NCBI GenBank assembly: GCA_015680905.1
Contig: CM027379.1
Coordinates: 98,693,001 to 98,757,000, forward strand
Direction of reading: 5' to 3'
DNA from: Coptis chinensis
Taxonomy: Eukaryota > Streptophyta > Magnoliopsida > Ranunculales > Ranunculaceae
DNA: 64,000 bases
Shown: piece by piece, positions 10,770-23,744 of the stretch
Layout: each line of letters begins with the position of its first letter
Position numbering within the stretch: the stretch's first letter is position 1
The notes under the pieces: generated by a model
Told to the model about the DNA's origin: nothing
The model's input: only the letters and a program-made list of their open reading frames with translations
Databases searched by the model: none
Made by a program: the position numbers and the translations under genes

Positions 10770-12407
10770 CCTAAGAGTGGCATGTGTGATAATATCAAAA
10801 AGAAAGGTAACAATGCGAAGTTACCCTTTCGCCTCTGGAGGATCCGTGAGAAGGTGGAGGAAGGTTTTGTTGATGTCCGAAGGCTTCGAGGTGCCAATGA
10901 CGTTCAGTCTCAGCCATTGAGTCACAAACCGGTGGTTCCGTCGCGACCGAAAGCAATCGATACGCCGCATTTCCGTCGATGTTGTACTCTCCCTCGATTA
11001 GCATGTCGCGTGTTATCGGTTTTTTTGGGTTTAAATGGACCGAGAAATCGATATTTTGGTTGGGCCAAAAAATTTCCCGAAGCCCAAATCAAGCCTAAAG
11101 CCCGATTTAAACCTAAAAAATCTAAATGCTTACCCACGACTCGTTTGGACTCCGAATTGGACGAATGAGATACCGAAATGATCGGCACTAAAACTGTTAT
11201 CCAATTGTATGAGTCATTCTTGAAGGTCACAAGATTTTTTATTATTATTTTTTTTTTGGAAAAGAAGGAGAGTGTTTTATTTATATACAAGAGAGATATA
11301 CGTGAAAAACATTGGATGTCCAAGAGAGTCACCATCTATAATCATAGAAAATTGTCATGTCGGCTCTAGAGCGAACTCAATCCAGCCAGACTGTGGCTTC
11401 ACCTCTATGTATTATGGGGTTAGGGGCGAGGGGCATCATCCCATCCGCGGACCGTCGCCACGGTCTAATAAAATTGCCCTTATTACATACGGCTATCCTC
11501 AAACCGCCCCAAAGGGAACTCAAAGTAACCAATTCTAGGGTTGGTCTGGTGGAATCCATTGCCGTTTGTGTTCCAAGTGTGCATCATCTGAGGTTGGACA
11601 CAAATCTCATGTGCAAAACTTAATGCAAAGGGAAAAGGCAACAATATATACAAATCTACAAGGTGAGTCTTTTAACGTCAGATCCTCAAGACGAGTCGAG
11701 TCTTTTAACGTCAGATTCTCAAGACGAATCGAGTCTTTTAACGTCAATTTCTCAAGACGAATCCCAACCTGTGGGAGAAACGGCGCGGCGACGAAGATTA
11801 TCTTCATGCAAATGGTGGTGTCGCAAAAAGTATACCTTAAACCTGGCTAGTATCGATAGGAAGTCGTGGCCTAGATAGAAGGGTGTTTGGCAATGCATAC
11901 ACCAGCCCATCCTTCACAAGACGCTGTTTTACGAAAGCAAAAGAACTATGACCATTCCCTATTCGTGATGTGTGAGACTTACACCAAATGATTAGCTGAA
12001 GTTCACGAGGTAGAGAGTAGAAAAGGGAAGAGAAGGAAGGAGGTGAAATTTTAGGTACCCATCGCTTATCGAAAAGCACGCTTTTGCTCGTGTTGCGTAA
12101 GACATTTATACTCTCGGTTAAGAAAAAGAGTTTTTGGGACTAAGGTTCCGCTTTGCAACCACACATTTCAAAGAACTTTGGAGATCATAAGATAGAAGAT
12201 GGCCCGGCTACCAAAATGTCGCACTTCTATAGAAACAAGATTGAGTACGCCAAACGAAACATCTAGTCGGTGTATACCGGATTCCTCAAGAAGAGTCCGC
12301 TCAACATCCGGTGAGCCGCAATTGGGTAATGTTTTAGGCGCTTGTCCATTGACTTGAAATTCAATCGTTATCTTTTGGATTAAACAAAGAGATTGCCCCA
12401 TAATGTT
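10770..12407. other. Athila sequence downstream of integrase, with no clear gene
   Basis: This holds short overlapping frames on both strands without domain support, and a 33-bp triplicated repeat at 11665-11763. It is best read as decayed internal Athila sequence. Confidence 0.5.
11665..11763. repeat. 33-bp unit, three tandem copies
   Basis: Three copies of a unit beginning GAGTCTTTTAACGTCA and ending CTCAAGACGA. Because 33 is a multiple of three, the minus-strand frame reads as an 11-residue peptide repeat (core LENLTLKDS). Confidence 0.9.
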
Positions 12408-13401
12408 TCACAGTGACACAATGAAAGGACCGCACCATCGTGTTTTCAATTTACCGGGAAAGATGTGTAACTGGAGTTGTACAAAGAAAACTTTTTGGCC
12501 AATTTTGAAATCCTTACGCAAAATGTGCTTGTCGTGCACTCTTTTCATATTAGCTTTGTAGGATTTCGAGAGATCATAAGCATCAATCCAAATCTCCTCC
12601 AGCTCATTTAATTGCAATTTTAAACTCGCCAGCCTCGATGATATTATAATTGAGGCTTTTGATGGCCCAAAAGGCACGATGCTCAAGTTCAACCGCGATG
12701 ACAAGGTTTTCCAAAAATAATGCGGTAAGGAGACATCCCTATAGGTGTCTTAAATGCTGTTCGGTATGCCCACAAGGCATCCGATAAGCGGAGAGACCAG
12801 TCCTTCCTTGAGGGGTTGACAGTTTTCTCCATAATAGACTTTATCTCTCTATTGGAGACTTCCACTTGGCCACTCGTTTGTGGGTGGTATGGAGTAGCAA
12901 CCTTATGAGTAACTCCATATTTCTTCATTAAAAACTCAAAAATTTTGTTACAAAAATGTGTACCCCCATCACTGATGATAGCTTTGGGAACACCAAAACG
13001 AGAGAAAATGTTTCTTTTACAAATCTCACGACAGTCTTATGGTCATTTGAGCGACATGCGAGTGCCTCAATCCATTTGGACACATAGTCTACAATGACTA
13101 AAATGTATAGAAAACCTTGAGAGATAGGGAAGGGTCCCATAAAATCAATGCCCCAAACATAAAAAATTTCCACAATCAAGATAGGATTTAGGGGCATCAT
13201 ATTTCGCTTTTAGTAATTCGGCCCTAGGTGCTTACAACGAATGCAAGCTATGGAATGTTCGCGTGCATCGCGAAAAAGGGTAGGCCAAGAAAAACCACAT
13301 TGTAACACCTTAGCCGTAGTTTTCTTTCCAATCGAAATGACCTCCGCAAGATTGTTCATGGCAAAAGATAATACGCCGGTGTGTTCCCAATCGAAATGCA
13401 A
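12408..13401 (-). pseudogene. Athila integrase (broken)
   Basis: On the minus strand 13210-13401 holds the zinc-binding region (QCGFSWPTLFRDAREH, then CIRC). Positions 12928-13200 hold the catalytic core with the first Asp ([12 protein letters not shown]) and [10 protein letters not shown]. Positions 12689-12928 hold the third catalytic region ([16 protein letters not shown]) and [15 protein letters not shown]. Positions 12408-12704 hold the C-terminal domain (LKTRWCGPFIV). Frameshifts occur near 12928 and 13200, and the second catalytic Asp region is lost at the first of these. Integrase joins the DNA copy to the host chromosome. Order after RNase H fits Ty3/gypsy. Confidence 0.92.
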
Positions 13402-15000
13402 ATGACGAATGAAGTTGGTCGAACAATACTTAAAGAGGTAGGGTTCATCCCGAAATAATATTTTACAAAGGATAAGAACTTTTTATGATCGACGCGACCA
13501 AAAGGAGGGACTTCCTCAAGAACTAGGTAGTTAACGATATCCGCACATTATGGAGATGAGAAAATATAGTACAAGTATTCGTCGGGAAGGAATCACCAAT
13601 GGCTTCGAATCACTATCGATGTCACCAACCAGCCTTGATAAATGGTCGGCTACTTACATTTTTCGGTTCCTTTTTGTCTTTTTGATTTCCGTGGTGAATT
13701 CTTGTAAGAGAAGGATCCAAATGAACAATCGTTGTTTTGGCGCCCTTTTTCGCGAAAGTAAGTACCGAATTGCTGCATGGTCAAGATATAATGATGGTCG
13801 ATGTTCCAACTAGGTAGGGCAAAACTTATCCAAAGCATAGACAATAGCTAGGAACTCTTTCTCGCTTGTGGTATAATTACGCTGAGCGTCGTTAAGAGTT
13901 TTACTAGTGTAGTAAATGACAATGGGTTTGTCGTCACGCGTCGTTGGCCTAGCACGGCACCAATAGCAAAGTCACTAGCGTCACACATCAATTCGAATGG
14001 TTGAGACCAATCGGGGTTGAATGATAGGAGCGTAGTCGAGGCGTTTTTAGAGTATCAAAAGCTTGTTTGCAATTGAAATTGAAGTCGATATCGCATCCTT
14101 AAGCAGGAGATTGGTTAAAGGTCGAAAGCAACTTTAGAAAAATCCCTGAATGAATTTCCCAGAAAACCCAAAGCGGGCCTAAAAGGCACGGATATCACTT
14201 AACTGTACGCGGGAAAGGTAGTGAAGAAATTTTAACAATTTTAGCTTTATCGACCTCTATCCCGCTTTTTGAAACAATATGACCTAGAACAAGTCCTTTG
14301 GTAACCATGAAATGACACTTCTCCCAATTGAGTACCAGATTTTTCTCTTCGCAACGCGCGCATACTTTTAGAAAGGTTGGATAAAGAGTCGTTAAAGGAA
14401 TTTCCGTAAATGGAAAAGTCGCCCATGAAGACTTCCATATAACGCTCCACCATATCACTAAAAATGTGAAGCATGCAAAGTTGGAAAGTGCCCTCAGGGC
14501 ATTACAAAGACCAAAAGGCATTCGCCCGTATGCAAAAGGTTCCAAAGGGACATGTGAAAGTTGTCTTTTCTTGATCGGGGATAGATGATAATTTGGAAGT
14601 ATCCGAATAGCCATCAAGAAAACAGTAGTAAGCATGACCGCTAAATGTTCTAGCATCCGGTCAATGAATGGGAGAGGAAGTGATCTTTACGGGTTCCGCA
14701 TTAAGTTTGCGATAGTCAATGCAAATTCTCCATTTCAAAGGAATGCGAGTGGAGATGCACTCACCATTTTCATTTTGTACAACTTGAATGCCGGACTTTT
14801 GGGAACAACGTGGACAGGACTAACCCAGCCACTATCCGAGATAGGGTATATGATACCCGCATCAAGTAAACGAAAACTTCCTCTCTCACTACTTCCTTCA
14901 TGGCGGGATTAAAGGCGCCGTGGTTCTCGCGATGTCTTTGTGCCGCCATCAAGATGTATACGATGCGTGCATATGCTAGGGTATATTCCCTTGATATCAT
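13402..15000 (-). pseudogene. Athila reverse transcriptase and RNase H (broken)
   Basis: The minus strand shows several fragments. The reverse transcriptase frame at 14195-14656 has FAYGRMPFGLCNA and VLNWEKCHFMV. The overlapping frame at 14247-14474 has MEVFMGDFSIYG, equivalent to the catalytic FxDD region. Downstream, around 13830-13930, a frame reads KPIVIYYTSKTLN and SEKEFLAIVYALDKF, which is RNase H. Upstream, around 14770-15000, are remnants of the N-terminal reverse transcriptase. Several stops and frame changes interrupt the series, so no active enzyme is encoded. Confidence 0.88.
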
Positions 15001-15578
15001 CTAAGGACCATCCGATAGCGGGCGGTGTTCACGAATGACATGAATCAAACGTGCCTCTTCGATGCCTAGTTAAGTGAGCGTAAATTATTATAGGGTGACT
15101 ACCATCGAGATCGAGATGCACGTATTTCAAATCGAGGGTAGAGGTTTTAAATCCGGAGTTGGAGGATTGGGGATCAAGGATTCGTGAGGGATCATCTCTT
15201 CAATGGAAAAGAGCAAATCGGTTCTTCTGAATCAGTTTGCACCAAAGCATTAGGGTCAAATAGTGGTACTGACTCTAATAATGCATGGACATCCCTTAAT
15301 GTACGAGTCATCGTCAAACTCCGGATTATCAAAAGAAAGAAATTGGTGTATCTCGTGCGGGGAAAAGAGTTTGTGAAATAATCATGTTCCGGACTATCAA
15401 CCAGCTAATCTCGCCCCCATTATAGGATCGGAAACCTGTTTCATTAATTTGAACACGCTGAGTTCGACGTTAAAGGTTCCCCGAAAGACAATGTCATTGA
15501 ACCGTCCCGACAATTTATGAGAGCGTTAGCGATTGCAAGAAAAAGGACGCCCCAAGATGATAGGGATGGAGTCACGTG

Positions 15579-16139
15579 CTACTTCAAGATCTCTAGAATG
15601 ACAAAATCCACCGGGTAGTAAAAATCTTGGACCTTTACTATAACGTTCTCTACTATGCCTTTTGGGTACTTGATGGATCGATCCGCGAGTTGCGTGAGAG
15701 TCATATTGGTAGGTTTTAATTCATGAAGACCTAACCGCTTAAATAAGTAGTAGGGAAAGTAGGTTAACACCGCACCTAGGTCTAAAAGTGCAGTAGCGGT
15801 ATACTTGTCGCCCAACGTGCATGGTACAGTTGGTCGACCTGGGTCCTTGTACTTTACCACACCATTGGTAGTGGTAATCGAGGGAAACTGCTCAATGAGG
15901 AACGCTTGTTGAGGTACATTCGTACGTCGTTTGGTGGTGCACATGTCCTTCAAAAACTTGGCATGCTTGGGCAAATGCTTTAGCGCATCTAAGAAAGGTA
16001 AGTTTATGGTCAAATTTTTGAAGGTTTCACGGATCTCATCAAAATGTTCATCATGTTTGTTCTTTACCAAACGGGCAGGGAACGGAGCTTTTGGACGGAA
16101 TCGCGTATAAGGATCAGTGGTGTCTTTCCCTAGGGACAT
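15579..16139 (-). pseudogene. Athila gag C-terminus and aspartic protease region
   Basis: A 186-codon minus-strand frame. The first part (PFPARLVKNKHDEHFDE, INLPFLDALKHLPKHAKFLK) is the conserved pre-protease segment of Athila/Tat elements. The protease active site is at about residue 120 as LLDLGAVLTYFP, where family members usually have CDLGASINLMP, so the core Asp-Leu-Gly is kept. LQLADRS-like (TQLADRSIKYPKGI) follows, as in the family. The protease would cleave the gag-pol polyprotein. The frame is cut off from the reverse transcriptase by stops at about 15000-15578. Confidence 0.92.
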
Positions 16140-16488
16140 AGGTGTAGATTTTGAAGGTACAACTTCGTCCGTTATAGGTTACGAGGTAGGAGTTGGAAGG
16201 ACGTCACTCGTGACTTTCATCGATTCCTCGTCTGGCATATGTATATTATTGTCGATGGTTCGGCCAGAACGAAGAGTGGTAATGGCATTTACCTCACCCT
16301 GGCTTGGATTACTAGGTCCCGTGCATTATTGAGTTCAAAGGCGCAATGTTTGTAGGCTTAGGGTTTGGAACTGCTTGGCGGGGAACACGCCTTTAACTTT
16401 TATCCCGAGCTAAAAAAACAAGAGATCATGGATAGAAGCTAGGATTTGATTCTCATTGATTCATGTATGTCGGAAGGTTTCAGCCATT

Positions 16489-17155
16489 TTATCGGCCGGA
16501 TTGTACCAAAGGAGTAGCGGGAACTAGTTCACGGTTATTATTCACGGGTTGATTTTGGTAGCCATATCCTTGATTAGCGGGAACAAGGTTGCGGTTGTTT
16601 TGGTATCCTATATTTGCGTTGTTGGGAAAATTACTTTGCCCTTTGCTGGAATTGTGGAGGATTTCCTTGACGATAGGAATTGTAGTTCGGGTGGTCGTGA
16701 CAGAACGTTGTTGCCACTGAAGGAGCTTGTTGTTGACAAGGGTGCCCAAGCTAAATTCGGATGTTGTCGCCAAGGTGCATTAGGGATGTTGAAAGCACAA
16801 GCCTCTTGAGAAGGTTGGGGAGGACACTTTCGTATACCAAAGGACAATAAGAATCGGGCGTGCTTCGGGACTTAAACAAAGAGGGCATGGGGAAGCGTTG
16901 GCGGCCATGACTGTTTAGGTTTTGTTCATTTACTTGTACCGAAAAGAGCATCAACTTTTTGTTTAGGGACTCGATTAGAGTTTTTAATTCGGATCGGTTT
17001 GACCTCAAACATAGATCGCAACGTAACTTTGGTAGGAGTATCTTTAGAAGATCTAGAAGAATCGAATGTTTCCCCCATGGGGTGCTTCGTGAGGCCTCGT
17101 TTCTCAAGAAAAGTGTATGCTTCAAGAAAGTGGTGACTCCTTGTCCATGAAACAA
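16489..17155 (-). pseudogene. Athila gag remnant
   Basis: Two overlapping minus-strand frames (16751-17155 and 16489-16773) lie directly upstream of the protease region. The first has MFHGQGVTTFLKHTLF and a serine/leucine-rich helix. The second is rich in Asn, Gln and Tyr (NIGYQNNRNLVPANQGYGY), like the low-complexity part of Athila gag. The frame change near 16770 and the missing N-terminal half show that it is broken. I saw no zinc-knuckle motif. Confidence 0.7.
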
Positions 17156-18304
17156 CCGCCGCTCATGATATCTAATGTTTTCTTTTTTGGTCGAGAGACT
17201 ATTAAAGAATGAAACGGACTAATACAGGAGATAATGGCAACGGAGTGTCGAGTTGATGATGGGGACATTTGAGAAGTAGATCAATAAATCCTGCTCCACG
17301 CTACAAAAAGGATTCACAGGGTCTTTGGCGAAAAGAATTGAATCTTTTGAAACATTTTACGTAGTTTTCTTAATAGGATGATAAAACTTTATCATGAATG
17401 CTTTATTATGATTTTTTTATTTATTTATTTTTTATTTATTTATTTTAATTTACGTAATTAGTGTATTATGGATGGGCATTCATTTTTAAATATGCAATTA
17501 AAAACGATAGATGCTAAATTAGAAACTAACTAACATATACTAGTTTACGCGGAAAGTGTCCCAGCAAATCTATATTACCTATCGTGCACTATGTGTAAGT
17601 TATCGTGAGCTAAGGGAATGTCGAAACGAACTCATGCAATTGAATACCGCGTCGCGAATGAATTGATGTAACATACACATACAAAAATATTCTAAGCAGG
17701 TGGTTTGGCGCTACACATATATCAAAATATATTCGAATCATATTAATTGTGTTACGTGAATATGTAATGACGAACCACCTTTACATACACGGAGTTCTCA
17801 TGCCACATACAAATATACGAGGTAAAATAGGTTATAGCAAATAATATCCTCGACAAAGTTTGAGGAGTTTAAGAGTTTGAAACCCCAAGGCCCCCGCGAT
17901 TCCTCGTATAGCGATCGACTACTCCCGAGCTTATGCTTACTAGCAAAACAGGACCAAAGAGCCCAAAAGAGTACTGAAAAGGAAAGTGGCATGTACCTGA
18001 AAACCGGAGTGTTGATACTCCATATTAGTCTCGCGTGCTACTAATTCAGTCTCGTCCGAGACTCTTTTGTCTGTTCAGTACTTCAAATTCCTACGGAGTA
18101 CTTAAACTGTGCTAATGAAAATAAACAAACTTGGTTCACAGATATTTGTTAGTAGAAAAAGTTAAGGTAAACTGTTCCGTAACTCGTTAGTATTGTAATA
18201 GAAATGAAAATTAAAAAGATGAGGAGGTAGGGGAGGGGGTTTTTATGGATGTATTCCAGTTATTATGTTAAGTCCAGAGTCCTTCGGCGTGTAGCGGCGC
18301 CATT
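17156..18304 (-). other. Athila 5' leader with primer-binding site
   Basis: Non-coding leader between gag and the 5' LTR. The primer-binding site is at 18285-18302, read on the minus strand as TGGCGCCGCTACACGCCG. Its first eight bases match the tRNA-Asp-type site typical of Athila. A TTTA-rich simple repeat lies at about 17409-17450. Confidence 0.8.
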
Positions 18305-19129
18305 TGATAAAACAAAATTTACACACGTTTATTGGTTTCAGTTACTTATTTTCTTAAGTCCGAGGTCCACAGTCCAAAGTCCAAAGTCCAAAGACCCAAG
18401 TCCAAAGTCCAACGTCCGTATAGTCGTACGTTTTAGTCAAGTTACCTTACTCACATGGGATTGGTAGGATAGGTCGAGTAAGGGATCGTCCAAACTTTAG
18501 GGCTCGGATAGGTTCACAACTGGAATTACAACTTTTGGTGAGTAGGATTTTTAGGTTTTTTAATTGGTTTAATAAATTTTACGGTAATGCAATTAATGTA
18601 AATTACTACGGTGATTTTTATGTAGGCAAACAAAGGTGGAGAAACAGGGAGAGAGTTAATCATGCTCATGCAAGAATTATTTTTCAACAGTTTTATTACC
18701 AAATCACTACATCTCTAGTTAAGCCTCGTTTAGGAGACGACGCCGAAGTATTGATCCCTAGTGCATGCCCACATCTCTAGGTCGCATTTCACTAGCATAA
18801 GGAGTTTCAATAATACCTCATCTCTGGTATATTATTTCAGCTCCTGGCTCGATTTCACATCACCGACGATTGGAGAGTCGTCGACACTGCAGAGTCGCCG
18901 ACATTTTTTTAGCGACTATCTGGAGCATCGCAATGATCCAACTTTGTACAGTCTCAGTCATTTTGGGACCGGATGTTAATTCTATGCCTAATTCCTAAGT
19001 AGTGATTCTAGAATATTAACGAGTCAATCCGGATTTTCACACGAGCAGCATAACCCTCCCCCTGAGGGGGGGGGGATTAGCTCATGGTCATAGAAGAAAT
19101 AATAAAACTTGCTGTATACATTAAGTAAA
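18305..19129 (-). repeat. Athila 5' LTR, part 1 (U5-side half)
   Basis: This matches 3169-4009 of the other LTR over its whole length, starting TGATAAAAC and ending AAGTAAA, where the Helitron begins. The rest of the LTR resumes at 26602. Confidence 0.94.
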
Positions 19130-19156
19130 CTAGCTTCATGCAAGTGCTCATGCACG
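19130..19156 (-). other. Helitron 3' terminus: hairpin plus CTAG
   Basis: On the minus strand the last 27 nt contain a stem CGTGCA / TGCATG (one G-T pair) around an 8-nt loop at 19137-19156. AAG and the terminal CTAG follow. This matches the Helitron termination structure, a short hairpin a few bases before CTRR. Confidence 0.9.
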
Positions 19157-21053
19157 TTGTATTAAACAGTCAGAAATTCTAACAACAAACAAAATAGTAA
19201 GATACAAAGGGAAGTGAAAACAACCATACATCCTAGTAATTTGCTAAGAAAAAAAAATCCAAGTAAAACATTTATTTATATGTATGGTATTCCTTATTAC
19301 ATTGACTTCATTCATATCCATTTGAAAATTAAATGCAACTCCTAAACAATTGTATGGTTCAAAAAAAAAAACCAAAGAGCAGCGTTTTGGCCAAGTAATT
19401 GAACATTGTCCAAAATCCACACTTAATGACCGATATTTCCTACATTCTCCAAAATAAGAAAAAAAAAAAAAGTTATCAGTCTATGCATATAGGCACTCAA
19501 AAAGCTCTGGTTTTAAGCAATGGAACTTCTTGACTTCCTTTATTCTTGGAGAAAATTCCTCCTAATAATAAAGTGATCAATAGTTTATTTTTTTCATTAT
19601 TCAGTATAGGATGTCTCTCTAGCACTTCTTCACTATATTCTGTACTAATAACTTGAGCCAGCGAGGAGAGCTAGCAAATTTTACCTATCGTTTTTTCTGA
19701 AATTCTTTTCCTTCAGACAAAGATTCTAACAAACAAAATAAGATACAAAGAATGGGAAAGAAAGAACGGGTGCATCGTCAAACACAATATGTTATATTGA
19801 CATGATTGTCCAAATATCATTACACTCATCACTTCTATATCAAAATTCCTTTCAAAAATACAATCACCAAAAATCAGATAAATGACACATGAACGTATTA
19901 ATAATACAGACGTGAAAATACGAACTGATCATTGACAACTGACGTTATAGAACACATTCACATATACAAACAATACAAAAAAAAGCCGAACATGCTGAGA
20001 TACTGAATAGATAATGACCGAGTGCGAGCTGCCCATTTCCTGCAGAGTTCAGTTAGTAACACTGATCGTTAGTGAATGGAGCAATGACAGTAAATAATTA
20101 ATAAGAAAAAGAAGAGGAAGAAAAATAGTTCCCGCACAGTTCAGTTAGTAGCACTTATTGTATTGATTGAGGTAGAGGGCAACATCTTAAAAGATGCACA
20201 TCTCACAGAAAAAGGTTCGATCATAGCATGCATTGGATATTGATTGCCATGAAGTTGTAATTTCAAAAGAATATATACCACGCTGAAAGTATTTCTCAAA
20301 TATCACCTAGCTGCACATAGGTGTTAAATTCAATGAGATAATAAAATTGGCATAAAAAAAAAAGTAGACAGTTATTAATAAGAGAAATGGTAGTTTAAGT
20401 CCAACAGTCAGACTTGCAAAGAGACATGTAACCGACCAACAATGAGCAAGAAAGATATACTTAAAGAGGATTTGGAGTTACTTACAGCAAAAAATATGAC
20501 AATGCCCGAGAAGCATCGATGCGATTGGGAGTTAAATGAACTGAACACGCCAGTGTAAATCAGATTTCTTGTGAAAGTCCCCATGTAACCTTGTTGATAT
20601 CCTATTTTAACTAACACATTGGTAGTGTGTCTTTAATACACCTCTTGAGAGGGCCACAATGTAAGAAAACGGGAACGCCTGCAAAACTACCAAATAAAAT
20701 AATAAATTGTCACAAGTCGGTATATGTTCGTCATTTTGTAAGCAACAAAACATGAAAAATAGTCAGGCTTTAACTAACACGAACTTCATGTTGAAGGCAA
20801 CAATATCATACTTGACCATATCTGTAGTACCTTATTGTTAAGACTTTCTAATATTCCTCGTTCTGCAAGGTCAAGACAAAGGATGGTATGGGGGAGAGTA
20901 TAACCTTCTTAAATGGGGACTGTGTCACTGATTCTATCACCATAACCCAGTACAATAGTTGAAAAATAAAAGAAAAATATTTACCATAGTTCCCAAACGT
21001 AACGATAGGATCGGAGGTCATATAAGGTTGTGTTAAATCCTAAAAACACCAAC
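19157..21053. other. Helitron interior near the 3' end, no recognised gene
   Basis: AT-rich sequence. A minus-strand stretch at about 20640-20690 is bracketed by AG and GT and reads GVPVFLHCGPLKR. A 69-codon minus frame lies at 20408-20617. Neither is recognisable. They may be further captured exons, or chance. Confidence 0.4.
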
Positions 21054-21359
21054 CTGTTGTAAAACCACTGGCATAGAGAGAAAGCACAGTCTGAAATTGC
21101 ATTGCAACATATATGGCAGGGACGTTGAATGTTTCAAACATGAGCTGTGTCATTTTCTCCCTGTTGGCTTTGGGATTGAGAGGTGTTTTAGTGAGAAGAA
21201 CAGGGTGTCCACACGAAGCTCATTGTAAAAGGTATGATGCCATATCTTATCCATATCATCCCAGTTGCTAACAATCCCATAGTCAATTGGGTATTTTAAC
21301 GTAAGGACACCTCTTTTAAACTGGGCTTCATCTCCCACATGTGCATCTTTCTGCCCCAT
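21054..21359 (-). pseudogene. Captured actin exon fragment
   Basis: On the minus strand the frame starts [20 protein letters not shown] and continues with [20 protein letters not shown], the hallmark actin segment from about residue 47. A deletion of about 10-11 bp after NELRV shifts the frame. In the new frame the sequence continues [20 protein letters not shown] and ends YASGFTTG at 21054, followed by GT. Plant actin genes have an intron at this codon (about 150), so the 3' boundary is a real exon end. The codons for residues 21-46 are missing. This is a dead copy of part of actin exon 2 carried by the Helitron, not a host actin gene. Confidence 0.93.
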
Positions 21360-21609
21360 TGCAAAGAGCAGAGGAGAGGACCATGAGCATGAGAGTCATC
21401 ACACCATAAATACAGTTAAGTCGGGTTAGTCGAACATAAACACCGAACTACCGAAACATTGATATGATCATGAACGAAAACAAAATAAACATATGATCCG
21501 TTATCTAAAAGCTCTGTAATGAAACTTACTTTGTGCCATTCTTCCGAAAGCTCTCTGCTACTCGGAAGAAAATGCAAGGTTAAACCGCCTGGATGTGATG
21601 GATCAATTC

Positions 21610-22146
21610 ATTCTTATCCAATAAAAGTGTATTTATTTCCTTAAGAGTTGCTAAAAAGATAAATTTTCCGCATCCACTTTCTCCAATCAGAGCGACAGTC
21701 TAGATAGTACTAAAGTTTGTCAGTCTTAAAAATGAATATATATAGGAGAAGCAAGTTGTCCAGTTGACTACTGTACATGTATGAATTTGAAAAGTCCATT
21801 TCGATTTTAAAGCATATATATTTACATGTGTGATCTAACTCCAATCTTAGCTGCTTTGATTTTCTTCTTAGATGTCACCCTTACTTTCAACATATGTTAT
21901 TAAGAAGCTTTAGATGAGAATCCTTAATTATACTAGACTTCAAGACATTACCTTGCCGAATTCAACAGTGAAACAAAGGTCTTGAAGAATCTGAACATCT
22001 GGTCTTGTTGGGTACGTGAAGCTAGCAAGCTGAAATTCAATCTCACCCTGCACAATTTCTAAGATCATTCCATAGTTGTCAATTGGATCTATTTCTGATT
22101 TCGTATCAAGAATCGCAAAATGATATAGTACAATTGCGCTCTTCAT
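21610..22146 (-). pseudogene. Captured ABCB-type ABC transporter exons (nucleotide-binding domain)
   Basis: Two minus-strand exons are visible. The first (21952 to about 22146) reads FAILDTKSEIDPIDNYG, then GEIEFQLASFTYPTRPDVQI, and ends VEFGK before GTAATG. This is the start of an ABCB (multidrug-resistance/P-glycoprotein) nucleotide-binding domain. The second (about 21610-21699) follows a CTAG acceptor and reads TVALIGESGCGKFIFLATL, the Walker A region. The usual GKS/T after the P-loop glycine is GKF, so ATP binding would be lost. An intron is kept between them. The membrane domains, signature motif and Walker B are absent. Confidence 0.93.
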
Positions 22147-23744
22147 TATTCTTTACTTGGGACTGCATCATTATGACTACTTATTCCCATCTCTTCTTCA
22201 TGTAAGGTTACACATGCTTAAATCCCATCACCAATCTTTGTATCCATAACCACAATAAAATTCTCATGAAGCAGACTAAGGACTTACCCATATGGGATTT
22301 TCCCGCTCAAAAAATCCACTTCATAGTAAGGGCACCTACACCAACCACTAAATGATGAGACTAATGGCTCTGCAGCACAGTATGCACCAAGCTGTTTTCT
22401 AAAACAATTAGGAAAAAAAAGCTCTAAGATCATGTTGTGCTTTCTTTATATATTCAGCTTCCATCTTCTTGATAGACTCCTTCAGACATTGCAACTCTGC
22501 AGTCACAATGAGATAACCAAAAGAATGATGAGACAATGGCAGACTCATCCTATTACGCAAGTTCACAAGTAAACTTGCCATAACTAATTTTATTGTCAGT
22601 CTAGGTCTTGATCACTTAGCCAGGTTAGTGATACATCGCAGTAAGAGTGCCATCATTGCCTCCATACACATTCGTTGGGCTTATCATGTATAACTCACTG
22701 GCAGATTCAATTTTAAGAGCAGCTAAGCCAACACGTCGAATACAAAACTTTTACTGACAACTTCTTGATTGCACTTCCAGTGTGAGGTACCCATAGAGAG
22801 AGCATTTCTCTAGGAGGGAAAAGCGACTCTAATCGAATTCAACATCGGAGGCACAATGGTTTTATCATACACATGACAATTGGCTGCTCACATATTGGTT
22901 ATAGCATTAAGAATTGCTACATTAGCAACCTTATGTGATATAGATGATTACACGCTGCGATCGCCATTCCACCATATAATCAAATGTGGTAACTTGAACA
23001 ACAAATAGCTCCATGCCAATTCAATATAGTGGTTCAATTCATTGACTTTTGGACTGATAAGATTTAAGCATGCCCGCACTCATTAACATGTATACTGAGT
23101 ATCTTATTGTTCCACACACTCATTAACATGTATACTAAGTATCTCATTGTTCCACACTCGACAAAAAATTTAGTCTTGCTATAATTAAAGAGCAATATAA
23201 AGAACGGTGCGGAAGAAAAACCTTCAAATAAAGAATTACAACCAACAATATTTAAAAGTAATAAAATCTTAGTAAATTGGAAATAAAACAATGAAAGAAA
23301 CAGGGTATCATGAACAAATAAAATTTGGGAAAAAAAATTAAAACATATATGAAATATTACCTGTTGATCTGAAGGAGTTAATCTGAAAATTGAAGAAGCA
23401 TAAACCTTAGGTGTGGCGTCATGAATCTAAAACTTAATCAAGTGGAACCCATAAAAGTGCTACAGTAATTACGCGACACAATTCCGAAGCTTTTGTAAAA
23501 CCAACTGAATGTTATTACAGAAATCTATACCAAAATTAGTTCGTAGTTTCTGCACTAAGGGCTCGGATAAGAATGTTCCCTTTTGTATAATCTTTGAAAC
23601 TAAAAAAGTCATGCTAAATAAAGCTTGGATGTCAAAAGCAATTATATACCAACAAAATAAAAAGTTCAAAGCGACTACAATCTATTGAAGGCAACTATGC
23701 AAATAAAAAGACTATAGACAGGAAAAAAAGAAGTGAGACATACC
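22147..23744. other. Helitron interior between captured ABCB and APP1 exons
   Basis: No identified gene. Minus-strand coding-like patches include a charged helical stretch ending at 22496 after a CAG acceptor (LQCLKESIKKMEAEYIKKAQ) and a stretch around 22640-22740 (ASELYMISPTNVYGGNDGTL). These may be exons of further captured genes that I cannot name. Confidence 0.35.

Noticed and set aside
10404-11168. Overlapping plus-strand frames antisense to Athila
   Set aside because: Shadows of decayed minus-strand Athila sequence with no motif.
11665-11763. Three evenly spaced 33-bp repeats, CRISPR-like at first sight
   Set aside because: The copies are directly adjacent with no spacers, in a plant retrotransposon. 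It is a simple tandem repeat.
21054-21359. A host actin gene
   Set aside because: Only part of one exon, with a frame-shifting deletion.
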